Positions 17,490 to 24,763 of a stretch of 64,000 nucleotides of DNA are shown here, one piece after another. Location of the stretch: NCBI RefSeq assembly GCF_001483135.1, contig NZ_LNAL01000008.1, forward strand, positions 434,001-498,000, written 5' to 3'. Source of the DNA: Solirubrum puertoriconensis (lineage in GTDB: Bacteria; Bacteroidota; Bacteroidia; Cytophagales; Hymenobacteraceae). The notes beneath the pieces were generated by a model. The model saw nothing but the letters and a program-made list of their open reading frames with translations. It had not been told where the DNA came from and made no database searches. The position numbers and the translations under genes were made by a program. Within the stretch, counting starts at the first letter, position 1, and each line of letters starts with the position of its first letter.

Positions 17490-17944
17490 GAGCGCGGTGG
17501 TTTCGGAGGGCTACCAAACGAAATGGAGTTATCCAGCTCGTTTTGATCGGTAGCCGCATTGTGCGGAAAGTAGTGGCGCAACTGCTCGCCGGCGAGCTGA
17601 ATGCCTTGCTCCAGGCCTTGCACGTACTGTTGCCGGCGGAAATAGCTCAGCACCACCTCCTTGGTACGCTCCCAAAAATCGTCGGGCACGGCCGCATTGA
17701 TGCCCGCATCGCCGATAACGGCAAACTGCCGCGAGGCCCACGCCACGTAAAACAGCACGCCGTTGCGCTGGGCCGTGCGGTGCATACCCAACTGCCCAAA
17801 TACCTGCGCGGCGCGGTCCATGGGCTCGGGCGTGGGGCATTCTTCTTCGAGGTGCACCCGAATTTCGCCCGACGTAGCCAGTTCGGCCTTTCGGATGGCC
17901 TCGACGAGCGCAGCCTCTTGTTGTGGCGTGATGGGGGAATACAT
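17486..17944 (-). CDS. TPM-domain protein, second copy, without signal peptide
   Basis: The 152-residue protein is a bare TPM domain: ITPQQEAALVEAIRKAELATSGEIRVHL, VFGQLGMHRTAQRNGVLFYVAWASRQFAVIGDAGINAAVPDDFW, then LEQGIQLAGEQLRHYF. The Arg-Asn-Gly-Val-Leu-Phe stretch is the family hallmark. I chose the ATG at 17944. Starting 22 codons earlier would add a hydrophobic leader from the intergenic DNA. The gene overlaps the next TPM gene by 4 bp (ATGA) and follows lemA by 92 bp. The lemA-TPM-TPM order recurs in Bacteroidota and suggests one envelope complex. Confidence 0.85.
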   Translation of the reverse strand: MYSPITPQQEAALVEAIRKAELATSGEIRVHLEEECPTPEPMDRAAQVFGQLGMHRTAQRNGVLFYVAWASRQFAVIGDAGINAAVPDDFWERTKEVVLSYFRRQQYVQGLEQGIQLAGEQLRHYFPHNAATDQNELDNSISFGSPPKPPRS

Positions 17945-18036
17945 AAGTAGAAAGTAGGTCGGGTAGGAGTAGGCGGGTAGCGGGACCAAGCCAAAAAGTA
18001 GCAATGGCACCCAATACCGTCAACTAACAACCAGCA

Positions 18037-18618
18037 TTACTCAAAATTGACCGTCGGGGCTTTCTGCGCAGCGGCGTCGGCCTCGAAGTAGGGTTTCTGC
18101 TGGAAGCCAAATACGCCCGCAAACAGGTTGTTGGGGAAGGAGCGGATGTACGTGTTGTACTGGTTGGTGGCGTCGTTAAACTTCTGCCGCTCCACGTTGA
18201 TGCGGTTTTCGGTGCCCTCAATCTGGGCCTGCAACTCCTGGAAGTTGGCGTTGGCTTTCAGATCGGGGTAGTTTTCGGCTACGGCCAGCAGCCTACCTAG
18301 GCCGGCGCTGAGTTGGCCTTGGGCCTCCTGGAACTGCTTTAGGTTTTCGGGCGTGAGCTGATCGGCGCGCAGCTGCACGCTAGTGGCTTTGGCGCGGGCT
18401 TCCACTACCTGCGTAAGGGTTTGCTGCTCAAACTTAGCGGCGCCTTTTACGGTGTTCACCAGGTTCGGAATCAGGTCGGCGCGGCGTTGGTAGCTGTTTT
18501 GCACGTTGGCCCACTGGGCCTGTACTTTCTGATCGAGCTCTACCATGGAGTTGTAGCCGCACGACGACTGCGAAAGCAGTACTACCAAGCCTGCGAAATA
18601 AAGAAGTAGGCGTTTCAT
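18037..18618 (-). CDS. lemA: LemA-family lipoprotein
   Basis: The 193-residue protein begins with a lipoprotein signal (LLSQSSC at about residue 20). The LemA hallmark follows, YNSMVELDQKVQAQWANVQNSYQRRADLIPNLVNTVKG, the first of several long amphipathic helices. A second signature is LLAVAENYPDLKANANFQELQAQIEGTENRI near 95-125, and FNDATNQYNTYIRSFPNNLFAGVFGF closes the domain. LemA proteins are envelope-anchored helical bundles of unknown function, usually encoded with TPM proteins as here. I chose ATG 18618 because the signal peptide starts there. Confidence 0.93.
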   Translation of the reverse strand: MKRLLLYFAGLVVLLSQSSCGYNSMVELDQKVQAQWANVQNSYQRRADLIPNLVNTVKGAAKFEQQTLTQVVEARAKATSVQLRADQLTPENLKQFQEAQGQLSAGLGRLLAVAENYPDLKANANFQELQAQIEGTENRINVERQKFNDATNQYNTYIRSFPNNLFAGVFGFQQKPYFEADAAAQKAPTVNFE

Positions 18619-18698
18619 GTGAGTGTGAAGGAGAGAGTGAGGAGATATTTCAGTCGAACGAACTCGCGCAGCCGCGGTTGTATAGCCGAGCTGGCGTT

Positions 18699-18713
18699 GC
18701 AAAGTACGGATTC
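18699..18713 (-). promoter_or_regulatory. Outward-facing promoter box upstream of lemA
   Basis: On the minus strand this reads GAATCCGTACTTTGC, containing the -7-like TACTTTGC. It mirrors the copy at 18750-18764 that faces the opposite gene. It lies about 80 bp before the lemA ATG. Confidence 0.45.
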
Positions 18714-18749
18714 ATAGCAGAGCGGTTATATAGTGCCCGCAACGACTGC

Positions 18750-18764
18750 GAATCCGTATTTTGC
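18750..18764 (+). promoter_or_regulatory. Promoter box upstream of the sugar nucleotidyltransferase
   Basis: GAATCCGTATTTTGC, with -7-like TATTTTGC at 18757-18764, lies 25 bp before the ATG at 18790. With 18699-18713 it forms an inverted repeat (14 of 15 bases) between divergent genes. This could be two promoters of the same class or a shared operator. Confidence 0.45.
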
Positions 18765-18789
18765 ACCCCCTCACAATCTGTTGTAACCT

Positions 18790-19803
18790 ATGAAGGCCAT
18801 CATCCCCGTTGCGGGCATTGGGTCGCGCCTGCGGCCGCACACCCACACCCAGCCCAAGTCGTTGGTGCCGGTAGCGGGTACGCCCATCCTGGGGCACATC
18901 ATCGATCGGCTGGTGGCCGTGGGCATCCAGGACTTTGTGTTTGTGGTAGGCTACCTAGGCGAAAAGGTGGAGCGCTACGTGCGCCGCTGCTACCCGCACC
19001 TGCGCGCCGAATTTGTGGTGCAGGAGCCGCGCGAGGGCATTGGGCACGCGCTGTGGCTGGCCCGCGAATCCTTCCGGCACGAGCAAGAGCCCATCCTGAT
19101 TCAGCTAGGCGACACCATCGTCGACGTTGATCTGCAGAAGATCATCGACGGACCCGGTACGGTGCTGGCCGTGAAGGAAGTGAAAACGCCTTCGTCGTTT
19201 GGGGTGGTCGAAATCGGCGTCAACGGCCGCGTAACCAAGGCCGTGGAAAAGCCGCGCATTCCCAAATCCAACTTTGCGCTGGTAGGCCTGTACCGCATCG
19301 AAAACCCGGCTTGGCTGGCTTCGGCTCTGGAGCGCATCATCGAGGAAGACCGCCGCACCCACAACGAGTTTTACCTTACCGATGCGCTGATGCTCATGAT
19401 TGAGCAAGGCGCCGAGATGACTACCTGGAGTGTGGAAAGCTGGTTTGACTGCGGCCGCAAGGATACGCTGCTCGAGGCCAATGCCCGGTTACTAAACAGG
19501 CCTGCATTTCTGCAGGCCTCGGAGGAGCACTCATTCCCGAATACGGTAATCATTCCGCCCGTGAGCATTGCCCGCGACTGCCACATCAGCAACAGCATCA
19601 TCGGACCCAATGTGGCCATTGGCGAACGGACGATTATTGAGGATACCATCCTGCGCAACAGCATCATTGGGGCGTACAGCGAGCTGCGTACGGCCGTAAT
19701 GCACAACTGCATTGTAGGCTCCGATGCGTCGTTCCGGGGGTTGAACCACAGCCTGAACATCGGCGACAACACCGAAATTGACTACACGGCCACGGGCGAT
19801 TAA
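18790..19803 (+). CDS. Sugar nucleotidyltransferase with left-handed beta-helix domain
   Basis: The 337-residue protein opens with the nucleotide-binding signature IPVAGIGSRLRPHTHTQPKSL, where the catalytic Lys is in PKSLVPVAGTPI. It continues with GYLGEKVERYV, the metal-binding LIQLGDTIVDVD near 107 and GLYRIENPAWL. From ~240 on it has hexapeptide-like repeats (DCHISNSIIGPNVAIGERTI; DTILRNSIIGAYSEL; VMHNCIVGSDASF) that form a left-handed beta-helix. It resembles glucose-1-phosphate thymidylyl/uridylyltransferases and archaeal-type bifunctional NDP-sugar synthases. It should make an NDP-sugar from NTP and sugar-1-phosphate. The sugar and nucleotide are not decided by the sequence. Confidence 0.88.
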   Translation: MKAIIPVAGIGSRLRPHTHTQPKSLVPVAGTPILGHIIDRLVAVGIQDFVFVVGYLGEKVERYVRRCYPHLRAEFVVQEPREGIGHALWLARESFRHEQEPILIQLGDTIVDVDLQKIIDGPGTVLAVKEVKTPSSFGVVEIGVNGRVTKAVEKPRIPKSNFALVGLYRIENPAWLASALERIIEEDRRTHNEFYLTDALMLMIEQGAEMTTWSVESWFDCGRKDTLLEANARLLNRPAFLQASEEHSFPNTVIIPPVSIARDCHISNSIIGPNVAIGERTIIEDTILRNSIIGAYSELRTAVMHNCIVGSDASFRGLNHSLNIGDNTEIDYTATGD

Positions 19804-19818
19804 GCCCGAACTAGCTGC

Positions 19819-20283
19819 CTAGGTAAGGCTGGGGTTGGTTTGCAAGGCATCGTCCCACTCTTGCTGCAAGTTGGTAGCGGCATCGGCCGAGCCGGTAAGC
19901 CACTCCAATGCGGTGGGGGCATCGGCAAAGAACTGCACCGAGCGCCCCACTAGGCGTTTGCTAATGGGCAGCAGCTCCTCTACCACCATCAGGTTGTAGG
20001 CGTCGTCGGCTACAATGGCAATGCGGCGCACTTTGGTATCGGCCAAAGCGGGCAGCCAGGTGCCCTCGAGCCACATTTGGTCCTCCACGTTGAGCGGGGC
20101 GGCGCTCAGCTCAATCAGCCACGATGAAGCCTCGTGGTTGATGGCCAGATCAAGCAGTGATTCGTGTACGCTTTGAAAAAGGCTCAGACCGGCAAAGCGC
20201 TCCACACCGTTCCAGCGGTGGCGCAACAGGCCAATGGACCAATCGTGTTGCACGCACACAAAATCACTAACGGTGTACATCAT
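19819..20283 (-). CDS. Uncharacterised STAS/SpoIIAA-like protein, paralogue A
   Basis: The ~154-residue cytosolic protein lacks a signal peptide. It aligns along its length with the protein at 50377: HDxxxxLLxHRW near the N-terminus, SWLIELSAAPLN matching YWIIDLNGLPNL, DQMWLEGTWLPAL matching DQFWISEEVLPRV, a block of beta strand RRIAIVADDAYNLMVVEELL, and QFFADAPTALEWL matching QYFSDADSAFDWL. The order of strands and helices suggests a STAS/SpoIIAA-like fold as in anti-anti-sigma-type proteins of Bacteroidota. That is an inference. I chose the start at 20283 because MMYTV then aligns with the start of the paralogue. Confidence 0.6.
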   Translation of the reverse strand: MMYTVSDFVCVQHDWSIGLLRHRWNGVERFAGLSLFQSVHESLLDLAINHEASSWLIELSAAPLNVEDQMWLEGTWLPALADTKVRRIAIVADDAYNLMVVEELLPISKRLVGRSVQFFADAPTALEWLTGSADAATNLQQEWDDALQTNPSLT

Positions 20284-20562
20284 ATTGGTGGAGGGGCGGG
20301 TATTCGGCATAAGCAACTAGGAGGTGTTGTACGCAGGCGGCTGCCCCGGGGTATTGTTTAATAGAAGGTGTTTTTATAACAATTCTAAGCAAAGGCAATT
20401 ACCCTAGGTGCTCAAAACTGCTTTTAAAAGGCTCAATGGCAGCCTAAGCGTCGCAGCCGATAAAATTTTATCCGGCTACGAACGTTCGCCTGCACAACCT
20501 CCGAAGCCTTGTAGCAGTACGTGGCTTTGCACTACCACTCGGAGGTGCGTATGTTCGGGCCG

Positions 20563-21915
20563 ATGCGTATCCCTTTTTTTGTTCGACACACCCTGCCCGT
20601 AGTTGGGCTCTTGTTGGCCGGCTGCTATTCGCGTTCAGACATGAACACCGAGAACGGCCAACCTACTGCCGCAGCCGATACAGCTACCACGCGCCCCAAG
20701 GCGCCAGCAGCCCAACCAGCTAAGCCCAGCGCCGCGGCGGCTGCCACTTCGCCTTTGGAGCGGGTAAACGTATTTCTGGAGGTTTCGGGTTCCATGCAAG
20801 GCTTTATGCCTGCCACCGGCGCCGATGCCCGCACCACTCAGTTTCAGCAGCAGGTATCGGAGTGGCTTTCGGCCCTCGAGCGCGATACGCGTTTGAGCCA
20901 GCGCAGTTACTACCGCATTGCCGACCGCCCCGTGGCCGACTCGTACCGCGCGCTAAGCGAAACCGTGCGCCGCGGCATTCGGGAACCCGCCAAAAGCACC
21001 AGCATTCCGGCCATTCTCGATACCGTAGCCAACCGCTACATAGCCGATAATGCCGTGAGCGTCATCATCTCCGACTTCATTTACTCGCCCGAGCGCGCCG
21101 GCGACGTGCCCTACATCAGCACCGATATTGCCGATGCGCTGGCCCGCAGCCGCCCCGATTTAGCCGTGTCGGTATACGGTTTCACGTCCGATTTCCGCGG
21201 CACGTACTACCCGGCCATTAAAGGCAAGGTGGGCAAAGTGCCCAATTGCTGCCCCGAGCCGGTGCCCTACTACATGTGGGTGCTGGGCCCAAGCAAGCTG
21301 GTGGCCGAGTTTGATGCCTCGCTGATGAAGAACCTAGGAGCCGAGCAAGCGCATTTTGGGCTGCCCGCCGCCGAGGTGCCCAGCGCTGTGCTGAGCCGCT
21401 ACGGCCGCAAGGGCGTGTGGTTTGTGGCCGATGCTGGCAAGCAGGCCGGCGCTTCGGGCCGCGTGGTTGCTATTGAAGAAGCCACAGCGCAAGAGCCGGC
21501 CGAGTTTGTAGTAGGCATCAACTTAAACCAACTGCCCGAACTGTTCCAGACCCCCGCATACCTGCAGAAGAACCTGGTGATGCGCGGCAACATGCCCGAG
21601 GCCAAGGTGGTGAAGGTAGAAGGCGCCACCGAGGCCACCCGCCGCAGCGGCGGCCCCGAGGCCGACTACACCCATTTTGTAACGGTGCGCGTAACGACCA
21701 AGCCCCGCGTGAAGCAGGATTTGGTGTTGGCCTTGCCGGCTACGCGCCCTGCGTGGGTAGAAAAATGGACCACCACGGATGATTCGCGCCCTGGACCTCA
21801 GACGTTTGCGCTCAGCCGCCAGCTCGATGGCCTGCAGCGCCTGCTATCGGGCCGCAATACTGGCACGAATGCTGCCGAGGTTATGCGCGTGCCGCTAGCC
21901 GTGCAGCCCGACTAA
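20563..21915 (+). CDS. vWA-like lipoprotein, first gene of the tubulin/actin-like cluster
   Basis: The 450-residue protein has a lipoprotein signal with lipobox LLLAGC (Cys near residue 21) and an Ala/Pro/Thr-rich tether to ~65. A von Willebrand A-like domain follows: VNVFLEVSGSMQGFM near 68-82 and VSVIISDFIYS further on. The usual D-x-S-x-S metal site reads E-V-S-G-S, so metal binding may be altered. The C-terminal 200 residues have a second, probably beta-rich, domain. It should be tethered to the outer or inner membrane, facing the periplasm. It begins a run of seven genes all on the plus strand. GTG 20521 or ATG 20551 are alternative starts. Confidence 0.7.
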   Translation: MRIPFFVRHTLPVVGLLLAGCYSRSDMNTENGQPTAAADTATTRPKAPAAQPAKPSAAAAATSPLERVNVFLEVSGSMQGFMPATGADARTTQFQQQVSEWLSALERDTRLSQRSYYRIADRPVADSYRALSETVRRGIREPAKSTSIPAILDTVANRYIADNAVSVIISDFIYSPERAGDVPYISTDIADALARSRPDLAVSVYGFTSDFRGTYYPAIKGKVGKVPNCCPEPVPYYMWVLGPSKLVAEFDASLMKNLGAEQAHFGLPAAEVPSAVLSRYGRKGVWFVADAGKQAGASGRVVAIEEATAQEPAEFVVGINLNQLPELFQTPAYLQKNLVMRGNMPEAKVVKVEGATEATRRSGGPEADYTHFVTVRVTTKPRVKQDLVLALPATRPAWVEKWTTTDDSRPGPQTFALSRQLDGLQRLLSGRNTGTNAAEVMRVPLAVQPD

Positions 21916-22020
21916 GGCGTCGCCGACCTAGGGCTTGCCTTGGGTTGGCGCAACAATCGTAATACCTTCTCCCAACGGCTTCGGCACGCCGAGCCTTTAG
22001 CTCTAATTCTAGCCCTTCAC

Positions 22021-22413
22021 ATGAAAGGTTTTTTCCGCGCCCTCTACGAAGTAATCGGCTTGCCCCAACCGCCTTCGGAAACTCCGGTTTACCGCGACGT
22101 TATTTTCCCCAACATCGGCCTGCTCAACCTCGGCATCACGCTGGCGCTGCTGGTGCTGTTCTACCTGGTTATCAACCGCTGGATGCGCGTGGCCACCTTT
22201 AGTCGGCCCAGCCACTGGTCGATTTTGCTGGTGCTGAATGCGGTAATTGCCTTCATCATCGTTATAGCCCAGGTAAACGGCCAGAACGTGGTAGAGCACT
22301 CCTATATGTATTGGTTGGCGCTGCTGAACGCCATTTACGCGGGGCTGTTCTTCTTCCTGTTCTCGCTCGTTTTCCGCAAGCTGTCGGTAAACGCCAGCAC
22401 GACGCCGTTCTAA
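22021..22413 (+). CDS. Small three-helix membrane protein of the cluster
   Basis: The 130-residue protein has three clear hydrophobic helices (about residues 30-50, 62-82 and 94-116). They are preceded by an N-terminal stretch LYEVIGLPQPPSETPVYRDVIF and joined by short charged loops (NRWMRVATFSRPSH). There is no signal peptide or known motif. I do not recognise the family. It lies 105 bp after the vWA-like gene and 176 bp before the tubulin-like gene, so it is likely an inner-membrane anchor or channel-like partner of those products. That is inference from context only. Confidence 0.6.
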   Translation: MKGFFRALYEVIGLPQPPSETPVYRDVIFPNIGLLNLGITLALLVLFYLVINRWMRVATFSRPSHWSILLVLNAVIAFIIVIAQVNGQNVVEHSYMYWLALLNAIYAGLFFFLFSLVFRKLSVNASTTPF

Positions 22414-22419
22414 GACCGA

Positions 22420-22560
22420 AACTAGTTCCCCTCCTCGGATGAAGAGGGGCTAGGGGTGGTTGAACAGCTAAAGCAAGTAAGCTAGTTATAGCTACTCGTC
22501 CAACGATTATCAACCACCCCGCCCTTCGGGCGCCCCTCCTCAGCTGAGGAGGGGAGTTTC
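22420..22560. repeat. Repeat family A, copy 1 (paired inverted arms)
   Basis: Two arms, about 22420-22462 and 22511-22560, in opposite orientation. Each contains the hairpin core CCCCTCCTC...GAGG(A)GGGG and ends at the inside with GGGGTGGTTG or its complement. It fills almost all of the gap between the membrane protein and the tubulin-like gene. Nearly identical elements occur at 24685 and 29964. Confidence 0.85.
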
Positions 22561-22589
22561 GTCCAAACCACCGCTCCTCACCTCCCAAC

Positions 22590-24029
22590 ATGGCTAAACT
22601 CTTTCTTTTCGGCATTGGCGGCACCGGCTCGCGCGTGGTCCGCTCGCTTACCATGCTGCTGGCCTCGGGTATCGAGCTGCCCAACTGCCAGCAGGTAGTA
22701 CCCATCATCATCGACCCGGATGCGCAGAATGCTGACATGAACCGCACGGTGCAGATGCTGCAAACCTACCAGCAGATCTACAAGCGTCTAGGTCCGCGCG
22801 ACGAAGGATTCTTCAAGACCGACATCAGCACCTTGTCGTCGATCAGCCAGGATGTGAACGGCTCGGTGAAGGACACGTTCGTGTTCGACTTCGGCGGCAT
22901 CAACCGCTCGTTCCGCGACTACCTAGGGTACAACGCCTTGCCCGTCGAGTCGAAGGCGCTGGTGGAGGCCTTGTTCACGCAGGATAACCTCGAAAGCCCG
23001 CTCACCATTGGCTTCCGCGGCTCGCCCAACGTAGGCTCGGTGGTGCTCAACCGCATTGTGGAGTCGCCGGAGCTGCGCTTTTTCGCCGACAACTTCCAGC
23101 AAGACGACCGGGTGTTCTTCATCTCGTCGATCTTCGGCGGTACTGGTGCCTCGGGCTTCCCGCTGCTGCTCAAAAACCTGAAAGACCCCAACACGCGCCT
23201 GAGCAACGCCCGCTACCTGCGCGATGCCCTTACCGGCGCCGTAACAGTGATGCCCTACTTCGCGCTGCAGAGCGAGGACAACCAGGTAATCGACTCGAAC
23301 AACTTCCTGACGAAAACCAAGGCGGCCCTAGGTTACTACGAGAACCACCTGCAGGGCCTCGACGCGCTGTACTACCTGGCCGATACGCCCGACACGCCCT
23401 ACGACAACCAGCCCGGCGGCCAGGGCCAGCGCAACAAAGCGCATATCATCGAGCTGCTGGCGGCGCTGAGCATCGTCGATTTCATGCACTACACGCCCGA
23501 CGAGCTGCGCTCGAACGGCCCGCTGCACCACGAGTACGGCCTAGGTGCCGACACGGCCGAAGTGCAGTTTCAGCATCTGCCCGACGAAACCAAGGAGCAG
23601 GTAGCCCAGCACCTTACACAGCTGCTGTACTTCACCAAGTACCACCGCCAGCACATGGGCTCCGACGAGGCGCCCTACGCGAAGAACCTCAACCTGCAGT
23701 ACGCGCAGAAAAACGAGCCGATCTTCCGTCAACTCGACGCCTTCCTACACAGTTCCGACTTTGGCGTTGATGCCTGGCTGACTGAGCTAAGCCAAAACCG
23801 CCGCGCGTTCCGCCCCTTCAACCTGAATACCGACGACTTCAACCTGATGATCAACGGTAAGCCGGTGGAAACGGGCTTCTTCAGCAAGGGCATCAGCCGC
23901 AACTACCTGCTCGATGCGCTGAACAGCCGCGAGAAGAAGGTGCAGGACGCTGATAACTTCCGCAAGCTCATCACGCTGATGTACGACGTGACGGAAGAAG
24001 CCTTCAAGGATAAGGTGAAAGTGGTGTAA
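22590..24029 (+). CDS. Tubulin/FtsZ-like GTPase (Tubulin_2-like)
   Basis: The 479-residue protein starts with the loop LFGIGGTGSRVVRSL (residues 5-19). Near residue 181 it has the tubulin signature variant SSIFGGTGASGFPLLLKNL, equivalent to the G-box GGGTGS/TG of FtsZ and tubulin that binds the GTP phosphates. The strand VVPIIIDPDAQNADMNRT after the first loop fits the Rossmann-like order of the superfamily. The C-terminal half is not FtsZ-like, so this is one of the divergent families (Tubulin_2/FtsZ-like) and not the cell-division FtsZ. It has no signal peptide, so it is cytosolic. It may polymerise near the membrane. Its partners are probably the neighbouring actin-like and motor-like proteins. 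Confidence 0.82.
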   Translation: MAKLFLFGIGGTGSRVVRSLTMLLASGIELPNCQQVVPIIIDPDAQNADMNRTVQMLQTYQQIYKRLGPRDEGFFKTDISTLSSISQDVNGSVKDTFVFDFGGINRSFRDYLGYNALPVESKALVEALFTQDNLESPLTIGFRGSPNVGSVVLNRIVESPELRFFADNFQQDDRVFFISSIFGGTGASGFPLLLKNLKDPNTRLSNARYLRDALTGAVTVMPYFALQSEDNQVIDSNNFLTKTKAALGYYENHLQGLDALYYLADTPDTPYDNQPGGQGQRNKAHIIELLAALSIVDFMHYTPDELRSNGPLHHEYGLGADTAEVQFQHLPDETKEQVAQHLTQLLYFTKYHRQHMGSDEAPYAKNLNLQYAQKNEPIFRQLDAFLHSSDFGVDAWLTELSQNRRAFRPFNLNTDDFNLMINGKPVETGFFSKGISRNYLLDALNSREKKVQDADNFRKLITLMYDVTEEAFKDKVKVV

Positions 24030-24049
24030 GCCTCAAACCTGCGCATCAA

Positions 24050-24583
24050 GGCCGTCATGCTGAGCTTGTCGAAGCATCTCTACCGCTTCGTTAGTTTTTT
24101 GCAACCACCATACTAGAAATTGCTGCCCCGATGTGGATTGAGCACGTTATGAATTCCAAAACCATAACGAGTATATACTCGGCGGAACCCCCATCGTTAG
24201 AGCAAGTGCAATTGTATGGGGTGTCAATTATCTGTGGCGGTGACTTGCAATGCAGGCTCAACTTTGACTTGAAAGATTTTCCTACTGATGCCCCAATTAA
24301 ATGGGTGCAGCGAAAATGCAATACGGTTCAATTGAGCCTGAATCTGATTCAAACCGAGCTAATCCAATGCGTTATTCCTAGTGGAAGCGGCATTGGAGAT
24401 TTAGACATCATTCACGACGGGGGGCGCTTTCAAATAACGTTCACCACTCAACCGCAAGGAGTTGTTTTTCAAGCGACGGCTACTTGGATACATGTCGATA
24501 ACATATCGGGCTACCAAAAAGAACACGGCTAGTTGACCCCAACGAAGCGGTAGAGATGCTTCGACAAGCTCAGCATGACGGCC
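24050..24583. mobile_element. 534-bp unit bounded by perfect 43-bp inverted repeats, carrying one gene
   Basis: Arms 24050-24092 and 24541-24583 are exact reverse complements over 43 bp. Between them lies one gene that is visibly AT-richer than its flanks. The arm resembles short palindromic repeat families (core GCTGAGCTTGTCGAAGCATC). No transposase is present, so if mobile it would need one in trans. The unit sits between the tubulin-like and actin-like genes. Confidence 0.65.
24131..24532 (+). CDS. Imm50-like immunity protein (orphan)
   Basis: The 133-residue protein resembles the Imm50 family of polymorphic-toxin immunity proteins as I know it: a MWxExI-type start, SIYSAEPPSLEQVQLYGVSI, the block FDLKDFPTDAPIKWVQRKCN followed by TVQLSLNLIQ, and the ending FQATATWIHVDNISGY. 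Such proteins neutralise a cognate toxin in the cytosol. No toxin gene is nearby, so it would be an orphan that protects against neighbours. Base composition differs from the surrounding ~60% GC genes, and it lies inside 43-bp inverted repeats. Both features point to horizontal acquisition. The family call is from memory of the pattern and has not been searched. Confidence 0.6.
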   Translation: MWIEHVMNSKTITSIYSAEPPSLEQVQLYGVSIICGGDLQCRLNFDLKDFPTDAPIKWVQRKCNTVQLSLNLIQTELIQCVIPSGSGIGDLDIIHDGGRFQITFTTQPQGVVFQATATWIHVDNISGYQKEHG

Positions 24584-24655
24584 TCCGGTCCTGACGACCT
24601 CTGTTCCTAATGGCCTCCGATTCTGACGGCCTTCGGGCCTGACGACCTCCGATAA
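24576..24655. repeat. Five-copy 16-bp tandem repeat
   Basis: Five units of exactly 16 bp (24576, 24592, 24608, 24624, 24640). Units 1, 2, 4 and 5 begin TGACGRCC and unit 3 is diverged (TAATGGCC). The first unit begins inside the right arm of the 43-bp inverted repeat, so the array grew from its edge. Confidence 0.75.
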
Positions 24656-24684
24656 TCGTTCCGAACCGCACCGTTCAACCATTA

Positions 24685-24734
24685 TCAACCACCCCGCCCT
24701 TCGGGCACCCCTCCTCAGCTGAGGAGGGGAGTTC
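24685..24734. repeat. Repeat family A, copy 2 (single arm)
   Basis: A solo arm, almost identical to the right arm of copy 1, with the core hairpin CCCCTCCTCAGCTGAGGAGGGG split by AGCT (longest palindrome at 24709-24730). It ends 30 bp before the actin-like gene start. Confidence 0.8.
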
Positions 24735-24763
24735 GTTCTCCCTCCAAACCGACCTCCCCAAGC

